A DNA stretch of 64,000 nucleotides from Actinomycetota bacterium (GTDB lineage Bacteria > Actinomycetota > Actinomycetes > S36-B12 > UBA10799), in the NCBI GenBank assembly GCA_020637055.1, contig JACJWR010000001.1, positions 186,001 through 250,000 of the forward strand, written 5' to 3'. The translations under genes and the position numbers were made by a program. Below, one piece after another: positions 41,671 through 50,128 of this stretch. The notes under the pieces are model-generated. The model was not told where the DNA came from. It was given only the letters and a program-made list of their open reading frames with translations, and did not search any database. The stretch's first letter is position 1. Every line of letters begins with the position of its first letter.

Positions 41671-42776
41671 CGCGCTTCCTTCCGAATCTCGCCGTTGAGC
41701 ACAACGGCGCAACCGTCGATGATCTCGTCCTCGATGTCGAGCACGAGTTCGCCATCGTTGGCGACCAGCCCCAACAGCGCGACCACGTTCATCGCGAACA
41801 ACTTCGAGGCGTGCACCGGCATGGCGGAGGCGGCATCCTTGGCCCCCCACACCCGGACGCCGTTGCGATCCTGGGTGACGCCGGCCTCCACACCTTCGAC
41901 GTTGCCGCCGGTCTCGGCCGCCAAGTCCACCACCACGGCGCCCGGCGACATGGTGTCGACCATCTCCGCGGTCACCAGCAGCGGCGCCCGCCGACCCGGG
42001 ACGGCGGCGGTGGTGATCACCGCGTCGGATTCGGCGACGTACGGGGTGAGCAGCTCGCGCTGTTTGGCCGCGCGATCCTCGGTCATCTCCCGGGCGTAGC
42101 CGCCGCCGGCTTCGAGCGCCTCGAGTTCCAGCGTGATGAAGGTCGCCCCCATCGACTTCACCTCGTCGGCCGAGGCGGCCCGCACGTCGTAGGCGGAGAC
42201 GATGGCACCCAGCCGCTTGGCCGTGGCGATCGCCTGCAGCCCCGCGACACCGGCCCCCAACACCAGCACCTTCGCCGGTGGGATGGTTCCGGCCGCAGTC
42301 ATGAACAGTGGGAAGAACTTGGGTGCCAGCGCGGCAGCCACCAACGCGGCTCGGTAGCCGGTCACCAGTGCCTGCGAGGTCAACGCGTCCATCGACTGCG
42401 CCCGGCTGATCCGGGGCAGCAGGTCGAAACTCAACGCCGTCGCGCCTCGCTCGGCCACTGCCGCGACCGTATCGGCGTCGGCCCCGGGCTGCAGGAAGGA
42501 CACAGCGACCGCGCCGGGCTCGAGCACCTCGGCGTACGCCGGATCCAGCGGCCGTACCGAGGCGACCACCTCTGCGCCGGTGATGCCCTCGATGGCGTTG
42601 GGCAGGACGATGGCACCGGCCTGCTCGTACTCGGCATCGGAGTAGTAGGCGGCGGCACCGGCACCGGTCTCGACCGAAACCTCCAAGCCGAGCCGCGCCA
42701 ACTTGCCGACCGTGTCCGGAACGAGGGCGACCCTACGCTCGCCTGGGGCGATTTCCTTTGGTACGAAAAGCCTCAC
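41667..42776 (-). CDS. pntAa: NAD(P) transhydrogenase subunit alpha, NAD-binding part
   Basis: 369 residues, soluble domain I that binds NAD(H). It starts RLFVPKEIAPGERRVALVP, as in alanine dehydrogenase relatives. The Rossmann motif is VLVLGAGVAGLQAIATAKRLGA, and GGYAREMTEDR and ITTAAVPGRRAP are typical of PntA. GTG 42776 fits the conserved N-terminus. First gene of pntAa-pntAb-pntB-tadA. The divergent tocopherol-cyclase-like gene starts 66 nt away, so two promoters share this gap. Confidence 0.94.
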   Translation of the reverse strand: MRLFVPKEIAPGERRVALVPDTVGKLARLGLEVSVETGAGAAAYYSDAEYEQAGAIVLPNAIEGITGAEVVASVRPLDPAYAEVLEPGAVAVSFLQPGADADTVAAVAERGATALSFDLLPRISRAQSMDALTSQALVTGYRAALVAAALAPKFFPLFMTAAGTIPPAKVLVLGAGVAGLQAIATAKRLGAIVSAYDVRAASADEVKSMGATFITLELEALEAGGGYAREMTEDRAAKQRELLTPYVAESDAVITTAAVPGRRAPLLVTAEMVDTMSPGAVVVDLAAETGGNVEGVEAGVTQDRNGVRVWGAKDAASAMPVHASKLFAMNVVALLGLVANDGELVLDIEDEIIDGCAVVLNGEIRKEAR

Positions 42777-42842
42777 AACTCCGAAACGGTACGCCCGTGA
42801 GCACGGCAATCGTCCTTCGGGGTCGCGAACTAGACTTCGGCC

Positions 42843-43844
42843 ATGGTCCCCTTGGCACGCCGACTCACCGGGATTCTGCATCCGGAAGGCCGTCACGACC
42901 TCGGTCCGGGATCCTTCGAGGGCTGGTACATCAAATTCGTCTCGCCCGACCTGGAACAACGGTGGGCGGTGATCCCGGGGATCTTCCGCGGGCTCGAGGG
43001 CAACGATGAGGCCTTCTTGCAGGTGCTCGACGGCGCCACCGGCCGGTCGTGGTACCACCGATACCCGGCCGAGTCGTTCGACGCCGCCACCACCGGACTC
43101 GACATTCGGGTGGGCCCCAACCGGTTCACCGACCGGGTGATCCGGTTGGACTGCCCGCAGCTGTCCGGCGAGTTGCGCATCACCTCCGAGCTAGACCCCT
43201 GGCCGGTGCGCCCTTGGTCCCCCGGTGTGATGGGTTGGTACGCCTGGGTGCCGGCGATGGAGTGCTACCACGGTGTGGTGTCGTTCAGCCACTCGCTGAC
43301 CGGAACCCTCGCAGTCGAAGGCACCGAGGTTGACTTCGACGGATCCCGCGGATACCTGGAGAAGGATTGGGGGTTGGCCTTCCCTGCTGGCTACCTCTGG
43401 GCCCATTCGAACAGCTTCACCCGGTCGGACGCCTCGCTGATGGCATCGGTCGCGCTCATCCCGTGGCGCGGCCGCGAGTTCCGGGGCTTCATCGTCGGAC
43501 TGCGCACGGGTGGGCGGCTGTACAAGTTCGCCACCTACACCGGCGCCGCGAGTACCCACCTGAGTGTGGATGACTCGCACGTCACCTGGAACCTACGGTC
43601 ACGCGCCTGGCCGGGGACGTCACCGCTGCGGTTGGAGTTGCGAGCCGATCGGGTGGCCGGCGGGTTGCTGCACGCGCCGATCCGAACCGAGATGCATCGT
43701 CGGGTGGAGGAGACTCTGGATTCCCGGATAGCCGTCCGACTCACTCGGGGCTCGGAGGTGCTGTTCGACGACGTGGGTTTGGCCGCCGGTTTGGAGGTGC
43801 ACGGCGACACCGACCGGCTGCTCGCGACCGCCGAGAGCGCGTAG
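42843..43844 (+). CDS. Tocopherol-cyclase-like protein
   Basis: 333 residues of the tocopherol cyclase/CrtC-like beta-barrel superfamily. Typical segments: PGSFEGWYIKFV near the start, WYAWVPAMECYHGVVSF, the RGYLEKDWGLAFP signature and WAHSNSF. In plants and cyanobacteria these enzymes close the chromanol ring of vitamin E. In heterotrophic actinobacteria the substrate is unknown. No signal peptide. TAGACT ends 6 nt before ATG 42843 and there is no Shine-Dalgarno, suggesting a leaderless mRNA. A geranylgeranyl-reductase-family gene lies 0.6 kb downstream, so a shared isoprenoid substrate is possible but not shown. Confidence 0.75.
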   Translation: MVPLARRLTGILHPEGRHDLGPGSFEGWYIKFVSPDLEQRWAVIPGIFRGLEGNDEAFLQVLDGATGRSWYHRYPAESFDAATTGLDIRVGPNRFTDRVIRLDCPQLSGELRITSELDPWPVRPWSPGVMGWYAWVPAMECYHGVVSFSHSLTGTLAVEGTEVDFDGSRGYLEKDWGLAFPAGYLWAHSNSFTRSDASLMASVALIPWRGREFRGFIVGLRTGGRLYKFATYTGAASTHLSVDDSHVTWNLRSRAWPGTSPLRLELRADRVAGGLLHAPIRTEMHRRVEETLDSRIAVRLTRGSEVLFDDVGLAAGLEVHGDTDRLLATAESA

Positions 43845-43874
43845 ACCCGGCCCGACGGCACCCCGGGCACCTGG

Positions 43875-44330
43875 CTACGTGTCCGGGAACTGGGCGAGGA
43901 ACTCAGGTTCCGGGCAGCCGATGTTCGCCAGCATGATCCGGTGATTGGCGACGATGTTCATCTGGGAGGCGTCGAACGCAGCCTCGTTGTCGCGCAACAA
44001 CGCGTCATCCGGCCGGGTGCCGAGCACCTGCAGGTACTGCTCCGTCGTACCGGTGGCGCGGTCGAGCAGGGTCTCCTGGCTGCCGTTGAGCGACCCCCGG
44101 ATCTGATCGGCCACCACCGAATACGCCGAGGCACCGAACTTGGCCTGCGCGACGTTGCCCTCCGGATTGGTCTCCGGGAACATCACCACCAGCGGTCCGT
44201 CGAGTTTCGCCAGCTCCGCGCAGACCTCCTCCTGGTTGTCGTCCACCGCGGTGAATCCGCCGCACGCGGTGGCGGTCAGGGCCAAGGCGGCCGCGCAGGC
44301 TGCTGCTCTCGCCACGCGCAGGGTCGGCAT
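43875..44330 (-). CDS. Small lipoprotein, unknown function
   Basis: 151 residues. A signal peptide of the lipoprotein type ends LTATAC (lipid Cys about residue 23). The mature part is helical, with a few cysteines (EEVCAEL, NIGCPEPE) that could form a disulfide. I recognise no domain. ATG 44330 has AGGAG 5 nt upstream. Divergent from the geranylgeranyl-reductase-family gene and convergent to the tocopherol-cyclase-like gene. Confidence 0.7.
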   Translation of the reverse strand: MPTLRVARAAACAAALALTATACGGFTAVDDNQEEVCAELAKLDGPLVVMFPETNPEGNVAQAKFGASAYSVVADQIRGSLNGSQETLLDRATGTTEQYLQVLGTRPDDALLRDNEAAFDASQMNIVANHRIMLANIGCPEPEFLAQFPDT

Positions 44331-44476
44331 GCATTCTCCTATCGTCTTCGGGGAAAGTAGCATCGGCGCCCGGATTGCCCGGCCGACGCGCCGCCGATGC
44401 CAGCTACCAGGGCCAGAAAGGCAGCCGTGGCGATGGGCCGATCGCGCCATCTTCGACCACAGGCCAGAATAGGGCG

Positions 44477-45727
44477 GTGACTCGCGCAGGTTCCGCAGCC
44501 CAGGGCATCTCCAGCGACGTGCTCGTGGTCGGAGCCGGACCGGCCGGCTCGGCCGCGGCCGCCTGGTTGGCCCGGGCCGGTGTCGATGTCGTCCTCGCCG
44601 ACTCCGCCGCCTTCCCGCGCGACAAGCCCTGCGGCGACGGCCTCACCCCTCGTGCGATCGCCGAACTCCAGGCCCTCGGACTGGGCGAGTGGACCTCGCA
44701 GCAGGCCCGCAACTGGGGCTTGCGGGCAGCCGGGTTCGGCGAGGAACTGTACCTTCCCTGGCCGGGCGGGAGCCTCCCCAAACAGGGTGGGGCGGCGCGC
44801 CGGGAGGTGCTGGACGACCGGATAAGGCAGGTGGCGCTCGCGGCTGGTGCCCGCGAGGTCACCGCGCGGGCGGCCGACGTGGTGATGCGCGGTGACCGGG
44901 TGGCCGCGGTGAAGTTCACCACGCCGAACGGACCGGTGGAGATCGCCTGCCGGCGGTTGGTGGTGGCCGACGGCGCACGTTCGCAACTCGGCCGCAAGCT
45001 CGGCCGCACCTGGCACCGCAACACCGCCTACGGTGTGGCTGCCCGGGGCTACATCTCCAGCGGTCGCAGCGACGATCCGTGGATCTCCTCACACTTGGAA
45101 TTGCGCGACGCCGAGGACGAGGTCCTCAGCGGCTACGGCTGGGTTTTCCCGCTCGCCGATGGAACCGTCAACATCGGCGTCGGCACGCTGGCGACGGACC
45201 GTAATCCGGGGAACGTCAACCTGCGACGCCTGCTCGCGCACTACGCCGAATCCCGACGTTCCGAGTGGCAGTTGCACGGTGAGGTCGAAGCCCCCTGGTC
45301 GGCGCTGCTGCCGATGGGTGGCGCGGTGAGCGGGGTGGCCGGCCCCAACTGGGTGCTGATAGGCGATGCGGCCGGCTGCGTCAACCCGCTCAACGGCGAG
45401 GGGATCGACTACGGCCTGGAGACCGGCCGACTCGCGGCCGAACTGTGGCGCGCGGGCGAATCCGGTGCCGCCTGGCCGGGGATTCTGCGCGCGCACTACG
45501 GCGCCTCGTTCTCCATCGCCCGCCGGTTGGCCGGACTGCTCACCGTGCCGGGGCTGCTGCCGACCGCCGGCCCGGTGGGGATGCGCTCCCGCACGCTGAT
45601 GAAGATCGCGCTGCGGTTGATGGGCAATCTCGTGACCGAAGAGGACACCGATGCCGTGGCCCGGGCGTGGCGCTTGGCCGGACGCGCCTCGCTCCGGATC
45701 GACGAACGACCCCCGTGGGCTGCCTAG
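44477..45727 (+). CDS. Geranylgeranyl-reductase-family FAD protein
   Basis: 416 residues. The FAD-binding motif VVGAGPAGSAAAAWLARAG opens the protein, DKPCGDGLTPRAI is the family signature, and WVLIGDAAGCVNPLNGEGID is the second FAD motif. Members hydrogenate double bonds in isoprenoid chains, for example in menaquinone (MenJ in mycobacteria) or archaeal-type lipids. Here menaquinone is the most likely substrate but is only inferred. GTG 44477 start. The last 4 nt overlap the convergent cation efflux gene. Confidence 0.85.
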   Translation: MTRAGSAAQGISSDVLVVGAGPAGSAAAAWLARAGVDVVLADSAAFPRDKPCGDGLTPRAIAELQALGLGEWTSQQARNWGLRAAGFGEELYLPWPGGSLPKQGGAARREVLDDRIRQVALAAGAREVTARAADVVMRGDRVAAVKFTTPNGPVEIACRRLVVADGARSQLGRKLGRTWHRNTAYGVAARGYISSGRSDDPWISSHLELRDAEDEVLSGYGWVFPLADGTVNIGVGTLATDRNPGNVNLRRLLAHYAESRRSEWQLHGEVEAPWSALLPMGGAVSGVAGPNWVLIGDAAGCVNPLNGEGIDYGLETGRLAAELWRAGESGAAWPGILRAHYGASFSIARRLAGLLTVPGLLPTAGPVGMRSRTLMKIALRLMGNLVTEEDTDAVARAWRLAGRASLRIDERPPWAA

Positions 45728-46710
45728 TTGAGCGGTTCCCCGCTGGCGTCGTCCGCGGCATACGGCAACCGATCGGAGATCTCGTCGGCAAGGTCCAGGC
45801 CGCCGGAGTAGTCCCCGTAGGCACGCGGGTCTTCCCGCGGCTCCACATGCGTGAGCACGTGCAGGTCGGCGACGGTGGCCTTGAGGTCGGCTTCAACCTC
45901 CTCCACCACATCGTGGGAGTGCTGAACGGTCCATTCACCGGGCACCAACACATGCACGCTCATGAAGCGATCCTTACCCGACTCCCGGGTCTGCAGCCCG
46001 TGGAACGTTACTCCGCCGGTGGCGTGCCGGGCCAGCACCGCCGCGATGGCCTCATGTTGTTCTGCGGGCAAGGAGACGTCCAGCAAGCCGCGCATCGCCG
46101 CCGCGATCAACCTGGTGCCCACCACGAGGATGTTCAGCGCCACCGCGATGGCCACCAGCGGGTCGAGGATGTTCCAGCCGGTGAGCATCACCGCGAAGAC
46201 CCCGACGATGACCCCGATCGACGTCCACACATCCGTCAGCAGGTGCTGCCCGTCGGCGAAGAGTGTCGCCGAGCGGTGGCGTCGGCCCGCCCGCACCAGA
46301 ATCAATCCCACGGTGACGTTGATCAGAGTCGCCGCGATCGTGATCACCAGGCCGATGCCGAGTTGTTCGAGTTCCCGCGGAGCCCACAGCCGGGGCACCG
46401 AGGTGACCAGGATCGCGGTGGCAGCCCCGAAGATCATGAATCCTTCGATGCCGCTGGACAGGTACTCGGCCTTGCCGCGGCCGAAGTGGTGGATGGTGTC
46501 GGCGGGTTTGGCCGCCGCCTTGAGCGCCATCAGGGCGATCACCGCGGCGACCACGTTGACGATGGATTCGATGGCGTCCGAGAGCAGCCCGACCGAATCG
46601 GTGAGCAGATAGGCCGCGTACTTCATCGCCACCACCAGCACCGATGCGGCTATGGAGAGGTAGACGAATCGGAACAGGTACGAGCGCGTGGCCGCGGACT
46701 CCCCTGTCAT
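45724..46710 (-). CDS. Cation diffusion facilitator (CDF) transporter
   Basis: 328 residues with six helices in the first 215 and a cytoplasmic ferredoxin-like domain after. Metal-site helices show LLSDAIESIVN (helix 2) and DGQHLLTDVWTS (helix 5, His-x3-Asp pattern). HHFGRGKAEYL lies in the loop after helix 2. Such proteins export Zn, Mn, Fe or Co in exchange for protons. The helix-2 pair Asp/Glu is unusual for strict zinc transporters and may favour another metal. The metal cannot be named from sequence alone. Confidence 0.9.
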   Translation of the reverse strand: MTGESAATRSYLFRFVYLSIAASVLVVAMKYAAYLLTDSVGLLSDAIESIVNVVAAVIALMALKAAAKPADTIHHFGRGKAEYLSSGIEGFMIFGAATAILVTSVPRLWAPRELEQLGIGLVITIAATLINVTVGLILVRAGRRHRSATLFADGQHLLTDVWTSIGVIVGVFAVMLTGWNILDPLVAIAVALNILVVGTRLIAAAMRGLLDVSLPAEQHEAIAAVLARHATGGVTFHGLQTRESGKDRFMSVHVLVPGEWTVQHSHDVVEEVEADLKATVADLHVLTHVEPREDPRAYGDYSGGLDLADEISDRLPYAADDASGEPLN

Positions 46711-46855
46711 GGGACGACTTTGACACGGCGGGTCGCAGTTCTGCCACCCGACCGCTGCGTCCCGATTCGCCGCTGCGCGAACAGGCGGTGCTATTCACCG
46801 GCCGAGCGGCCACACTGGTGCGATAGAACTTGTGCCTTCAGTCAGAGGAGACCAC

Positions 46856-47758
46856 ATGGACAGCCCGCACCGACTCGTGACGATCGTCGGGGAGGTGGAC
46901 GCCGATCAGCCCATCATGCTGCACAGTCTCAGCGGCTTCCTGGACGCGGGTTCGGCCGGACGCCTCGCGGTGGAACATCTGCTCGAGGTCACCGAGCACA
47001 CCACCATCGCCACGTTCGACGTGGATGTCCTCTACGACTACCGGGCCCGCCGACCGCGGATGACCTTCCTCACCGACCACTACGGCGAGGTGGATCTTCC
47101 GGAACTCCGGGTGGACCGACTCGAGGACGCGGCCGGCCGACCGTTCCTGCTGCTCCACGGACCCGAACCGGACTTCAAGTGGCAGCGATTCGCCACCGAT
47201 GCGGTGTGGCTCGCGAAGGAGTTCGACATCTCGCTCGCGCTGGGCATGCATGCGGTGCCGTGGCCGGCACCGCACACCCGCCCGGTCAATGTGACCGCCC
47301 ACAGCAACGACCCGGCCCTGATCGTCGACCGACGGGCCTTCGTCGGCGACCTCGAGGTGCCCGCGCACATGGCCGGCTTCCTGGAGATGTCGCTCGGCGT
47401 CCAAGACGTGCCGGCGATGGGATTCGCCGCTCATGTGCCGCACTATCTGTCCGCCTCCCAATACCCGCGGGCTGCGGTGGCGCTGTTGGAGGCGATCTCC
47501 GCCCAGACCGGCCTGCTGCTGCCGCTGGACGACCTGCGAGACCAGGCGAAGTCCGCCGACGACGACATCAGCTTGCAGGTATCCGGGGAGGCCGAGAACG
47601 TGGAGGCGATCAAACTGCTCGAGCAGCAGTACGACGACTTCATGGCCCGATTCGAACAAGCCGGGGAATCCGACGACATCAACGAACTCGATCCGAAGGA
47701 ATTCGTCGACCAGGTCGAGCGCTTCCTCGCGGATCGGGAGCGATACGACAAGGACTAG
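46856..47758 (+). CDS. PAC2-family (proteasome assembly chaperone-like) protein
   Basis: 300 residues. PAC2 domain with MLHSLSGFLDAGSAGRLAVEHLL at the start, YRARRPRM and the long central FLEMSLGVQDVPAMGFAAHVPHYL. The eukaryotic and archaeal relatives help assemble the 20S proteasome; many actinobacteria have a proteasome, but no proteasome gene is in this window. The C-terminal 60 residues are acidic and helical. AGAGGAG lies 6 nt before ATG 46856. Confidence 0.87.
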   Translation: MDSPHRLVTIVGEVDADQPIMLHSLSGFLDAGSAGRLAVEHLLEVTEHTTIATFDVDVLYDYRARRPRMTFLTDHYGEVDLPELRVDRLEDAAGRPFLLLHGPEPDFKWQRFATDAVWLAKEFDISLALGMHAVPWPAPHTRPVNVTAHSNDPALIVDRRAFVGDLEVPAHMAGFLEMSLGVQDVPAMGFAAHVPHYLSASQYPRAAVALLEAISAQTGLLLPLDDLRDQAKSADDDISLQVSGEAENVEAIKLLEQQYDDFMARFEQAGESDDINELDPKEFVDQVERFLADRERYDKD

Positions 47759-47822
47759 CGCGCGGAATGCGGCACACCCGCTAGATTCGTGTCAGCGCCC
47801 CGCCCAGCATTGAGGAGACACC

Positions 47823-48422
47823 GTGCTCATTACGCGCCGCCAAGTCGACGGGACCGCCGCCCGCGCCCTCGTGGAACGCAGCAAGCACTCCGAACTCACC
47901 TACGAGCCGGTCGGGATGAGCCTGGGATGGCGACCCGTCCCGGACGGCTACCGAGACGTGCAGCACGAGCGCGTGATCGGTCAGGGTGAGGACGCCTACC
48001 GCAAGGTGGGATACGCCCTCATGCACTGGGAGATCCACCGCAAGGCTGGCTTCCAGGTCTCGGCCCAACACTCCGCCGTGCGTCCGGACGAACGCGTCGG
48101 GCTGGTGATGCCCTTCCTGGGGGTGCTCGGCGTCACGGCTATCTGCAAGACGGTGGCGGTCGTCGCCGAAGGCGATACCACCGGCTTCGCCTACGGCACG
48201 CTGCCGGGTCACCCGCAGGAAGGCGAAGAGTCGTTCCTGCTCAGCCACCGGCCCGATGATTCCGTGGTGCTCACGATCCGGGCGGTCTCCAAACCGGCCT
48301 CAGCATTGATCAAGTTGGCAGGGCCGCTGGCCCACGCGAAGCAGGCGGGTGCGGCCAAGAAGTTCCTCGCAGCGGCCGCCTTCTACGCGTCCGCACCGGC
48401 ACCGGCCCACGCCGAGCCGTAG
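47823..48422 (+). CDS. DUF1990 (UPF0548) family protein
   Basis: 199 residues. Recognised by LTYEPVGMSLG near the start, the central RKVGYALMHWEIHRKAGF, and HPQEGEESFLL. Family of unknown function; a START-like or lipid-binding role has been suggested for relatives, which I cannot judge here. GTG start with GAGGAG upstream. It ends in TAG, and the Shine-Dalgarno of the following mini-ORF overlaps that stop codon. Confidence 0.8.
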   Translation: MLITRRQVDGTAARALVERSKHSELTYEPVGMSLGWRPVPDGYRDVQHERVIGQGEDAYRKVGYALMHWEIHRKAGFQVSAQHSAVRPDERVGLVMPFLGVLGVTAICKTVAVVAEGDTTGFAYGTLPGHPQEGEESFLLSHRPDDSVVLTIRAVSKPASALIKLAGPLAHAKQAGAAKKFLAAAAFYASAPAPAHAEP

Positions 48423-48436
48423 GAGGGGCAACGACC

Positions 48437-48460
48437 GTGCGACCGTACCCGGCGGCTTGA
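48437..48460 (+). CDS. Seven-codon leader ORF before the yjbQ-like gene
   Basis: GTG CGA CCG TAC CCG GCG GCT TGA (peptide MRPYPAA). AGGAGGGG at 48421-48428 lies 8 nt upstream. The stop ends 1 nt before GTG 48462 of the YjbQ protein, which has no good ribosome site of its own. Ribosomes loading on the leader could re-initiate there. A one-base indel that separates an original longer N-terminus is the alternative. Confidence 0.45.
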   Translation: MRPYPAA

Positions 48461-48461
48461 G

Positions 48462-48863
48462 GTGCGGACCGAGGAGTTCGCGCTGCGCACCGGCCGAACC
48501 CTGATCACCGACCTCACGGCCCGAATCGATGCGTGGCTCGCACCCGCCGATTCCGGACTGTTGAACGTCTTCGTTCCACACGCCACCGCCGGGTTGGCGA
48601 TCATCGAGACCGGCGCGGGCACCGAAACCGACCTCGACTCCACCTTGGAACGGCTGCTGCCCATCGACGACATCTACCGCCACCGGCACGGCTCCCGCGG
48701 CCACGGCCGCGACCACGTGATGCCCGCTTTCGTCGCACCGTCGATCACACTGCCGGTGCAAGGCGGTCGGGTGCTGCTCGGCACCTGGCAGTCGATCTGC
48801 CTGGTGGATCCCAACGTCGACAACCCCGACCGTCGGGTTCGGCTCACCCTGCTCACCGGCTGA
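48462..48863 (+). CDS. YjbQ/UPF0047-family protein
   Basis: 133 residues. The family is annotated as secondary thiamine-phosphate synthase because E. coli YjbQ shows weak activity of that kind; the physiological role is unclear. Motifs: VFVPHATAGLAIIE, RHGHGRDH-type segment (SRGHGRDHVMPA) and LGTWQSICLVD. GTG 48462 is used because the N-terminus RTEEFALRTG fits relatives. Probably translated by coupling to the leader ORF. It ends 27 nt from the convergent tmsB-like gene. Confidence 0.82.
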   Translation: MRTEEFALRTGRTLITDLTARIDAWLAPADSGLLNVFVPHATAGLAIIETGAGTETDLDSTLERLLPIDDIYRHRHGSRGHGRDHVMPAFVAPSITLPVQGGRVLLGTWQSICLVDPNVDNPDRRVRLTLLTG

Positions 48864-48890
48864 CGCCCAGCGCCTCCCGCTCGCCGCAGG

Positions 48891-50123
48891 CTAGAACTCG
48901 TGCCGCCAGGGGTAGCCGGAGGCACCGTCGGCCGTGGTCTTGGTACCGAGGAACTGGTGCAGTTGGATCCGGTTGAGGTCGAATCCCACTCGGGACACGG
49001 TGAGGTAGAGCCGCCAGGTCCGCGCTTTCTGCAATCCCACCTCGGCGACGGCAGCATCCCAGTCGGACATCAGGTTCTCGCTCCAATGCCGCAGCGTCTC
49101 GGCGTAATGCAGCCGAATGTTCTCCTCATGCTGGATCTCGAATCCGGCGTCGTTCATGGCGCCCATCACCTGCGCCGGGCCGGCGAGTTCGCCGTCCGGG
49201 AAGATGTAGCGGTTGATGAATCCGCCGGCCTTGGCCTTCTGGGTGCCGTCGTTGCGGGTGATGGTGTGGTTGAGCAAACGTCCCTCGGGGGTGAGTTTCG
49301 CAAGTAGGAAACCGAAGTAGGCGGGGTAGTTCTTGTAGCCGATGTGTTCGGTGAGGCCGATCGAGGAAATCCGGTCGAAACCGGTCTCGGGCACGTCACG
49401 GTAGTCGCCGTGGCGGATTTCGGCGAGGTCGCTGAGGCCGAGTTCGGCGACGAGTTTGGCGCCGTATTCGGCCTGCTGCCGGGACAGCGTGACGCCGATC
49501 ACGTTCACGCCGTACTCCCGGGCGGCGTGGATGGCCATGCCGCCCCAGCCGCACCCGACATCGAGCAGTCGCATGCCCGGCTGCAGGCCGAGTTTGCGGC
49601 ACACCAGATCGAACTTGTACTCCTGCGCCTCGTCCAGCGAGGTTTCCCGGGTGGGGAACACCGCGCAGGTGTACGCCATCGAGGGGCCGAGGAGTTGGGC
49701 GTAGAACTCGTTGGACACGTCGTAGTGGTGCGAGATGGCTGCGGCGTCCCGGCGTTTGGTGTGCCGGCGCAGGCCGGTCATGCGGACTTCTTGCGGCGGT
49801 ATCGGCGGCCGACGCAGATTCTTCAGCCCCACGGTGCGGGCGATCGCGATCGCATCCGTCGGGCTCAAACCCTTGACGTCGACTTGGGCGAGTTCGGTCA
49901 CGACGGCGTGCAGGTCGCCTTCCACGTCGATCGCCCCGGTCACGTAGGCGCGGGCGAGGCCGAGGTCGCTGGGAGCGGTCGCGAGGTACTGCAGCGCCAG
50001 CGGGGTGCGCAGCACCATGGTCGCCGCCGGGTCGGGCGGACCCGCCTCACTGTTGTCGTAGGCACGAACGGCGACCCGCGTGTTGGGGCCGAGGATCAGC
50101 GCCAGGGCTTCGGCGATCTTCAT
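48891..50123 (-). CDS. tmsB: Fatty acyl phospholipid methyltransferase, TmsB/CFA-synthase type
   Basis: 410-residue SAM-dependent methyltransferase of the cyclopropane-fatty-acid synthase family. Residues about 130-150 contain ISHHYDVSNEFY, the SAM site is LLDVGCGWGGMAIHAA, and SSIGLTEHIGYKNY and the late FPDGELAGP are conserved. Its partner is an FAD reductase 5 nt upstream on the same strand. That pair equals TmsB-TmsA (BfaB-BfaA) of mycobacteria and other actinomycetes, where TmsB adds a methylene at C10 of oleoyl phospholipids. A true cyclopropane synthase is the alternative if the neighbour is ignored. GGGAGG precedes ATG 50123. Confidence 0.85.
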   Translation of the reverse strand: MKIAEALALILGPNTRVAVRAYDNSEAGPPDPAATMVLRTPLALQYLATAPSDLGLARAYVTGAIDVEGDLHAVVTELAQVDVKGLSPTDAIAIARTVGLKNLRRPPIPPQEVRMTGLRRHTKRRDAAAISHHYDVSNEFYAQLLGPSMAYTCAVFPTRETSLDEAQEYKFDLVCRKLGLQPGMRLLDVGCGWGGMAIHAAREYGVNVIGVTLSRQQAEYGAKLVAELGLSDLAEIRHGDYRDVPETGFDRISSIGLTEHIGYKNYPAYFGFLLAKLTPEGRLLNHTITRNDGTQKAKAGGFINRYIFPDGELAGPAQVMGAMNDAGFEIQHEENIRLHYAETLRHWSENLMSDWDAAVAEVGLQKARTWRLYLTVSRVGFDLNRIQLHQFLGTKTTADGASGYPWRHEF

Positions 50124-50128
50124 GGGTA

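Noticed and set aside
45445..47784. 779-codon open frame on the plus strand
   Set aside because: It crosses the geranylgeranyl reductase, cation efflux and PAC2 genes in other frames, and its composition (Arg, Gly, His-rich) is that of a GC shadow. The three real genes have clear domains.
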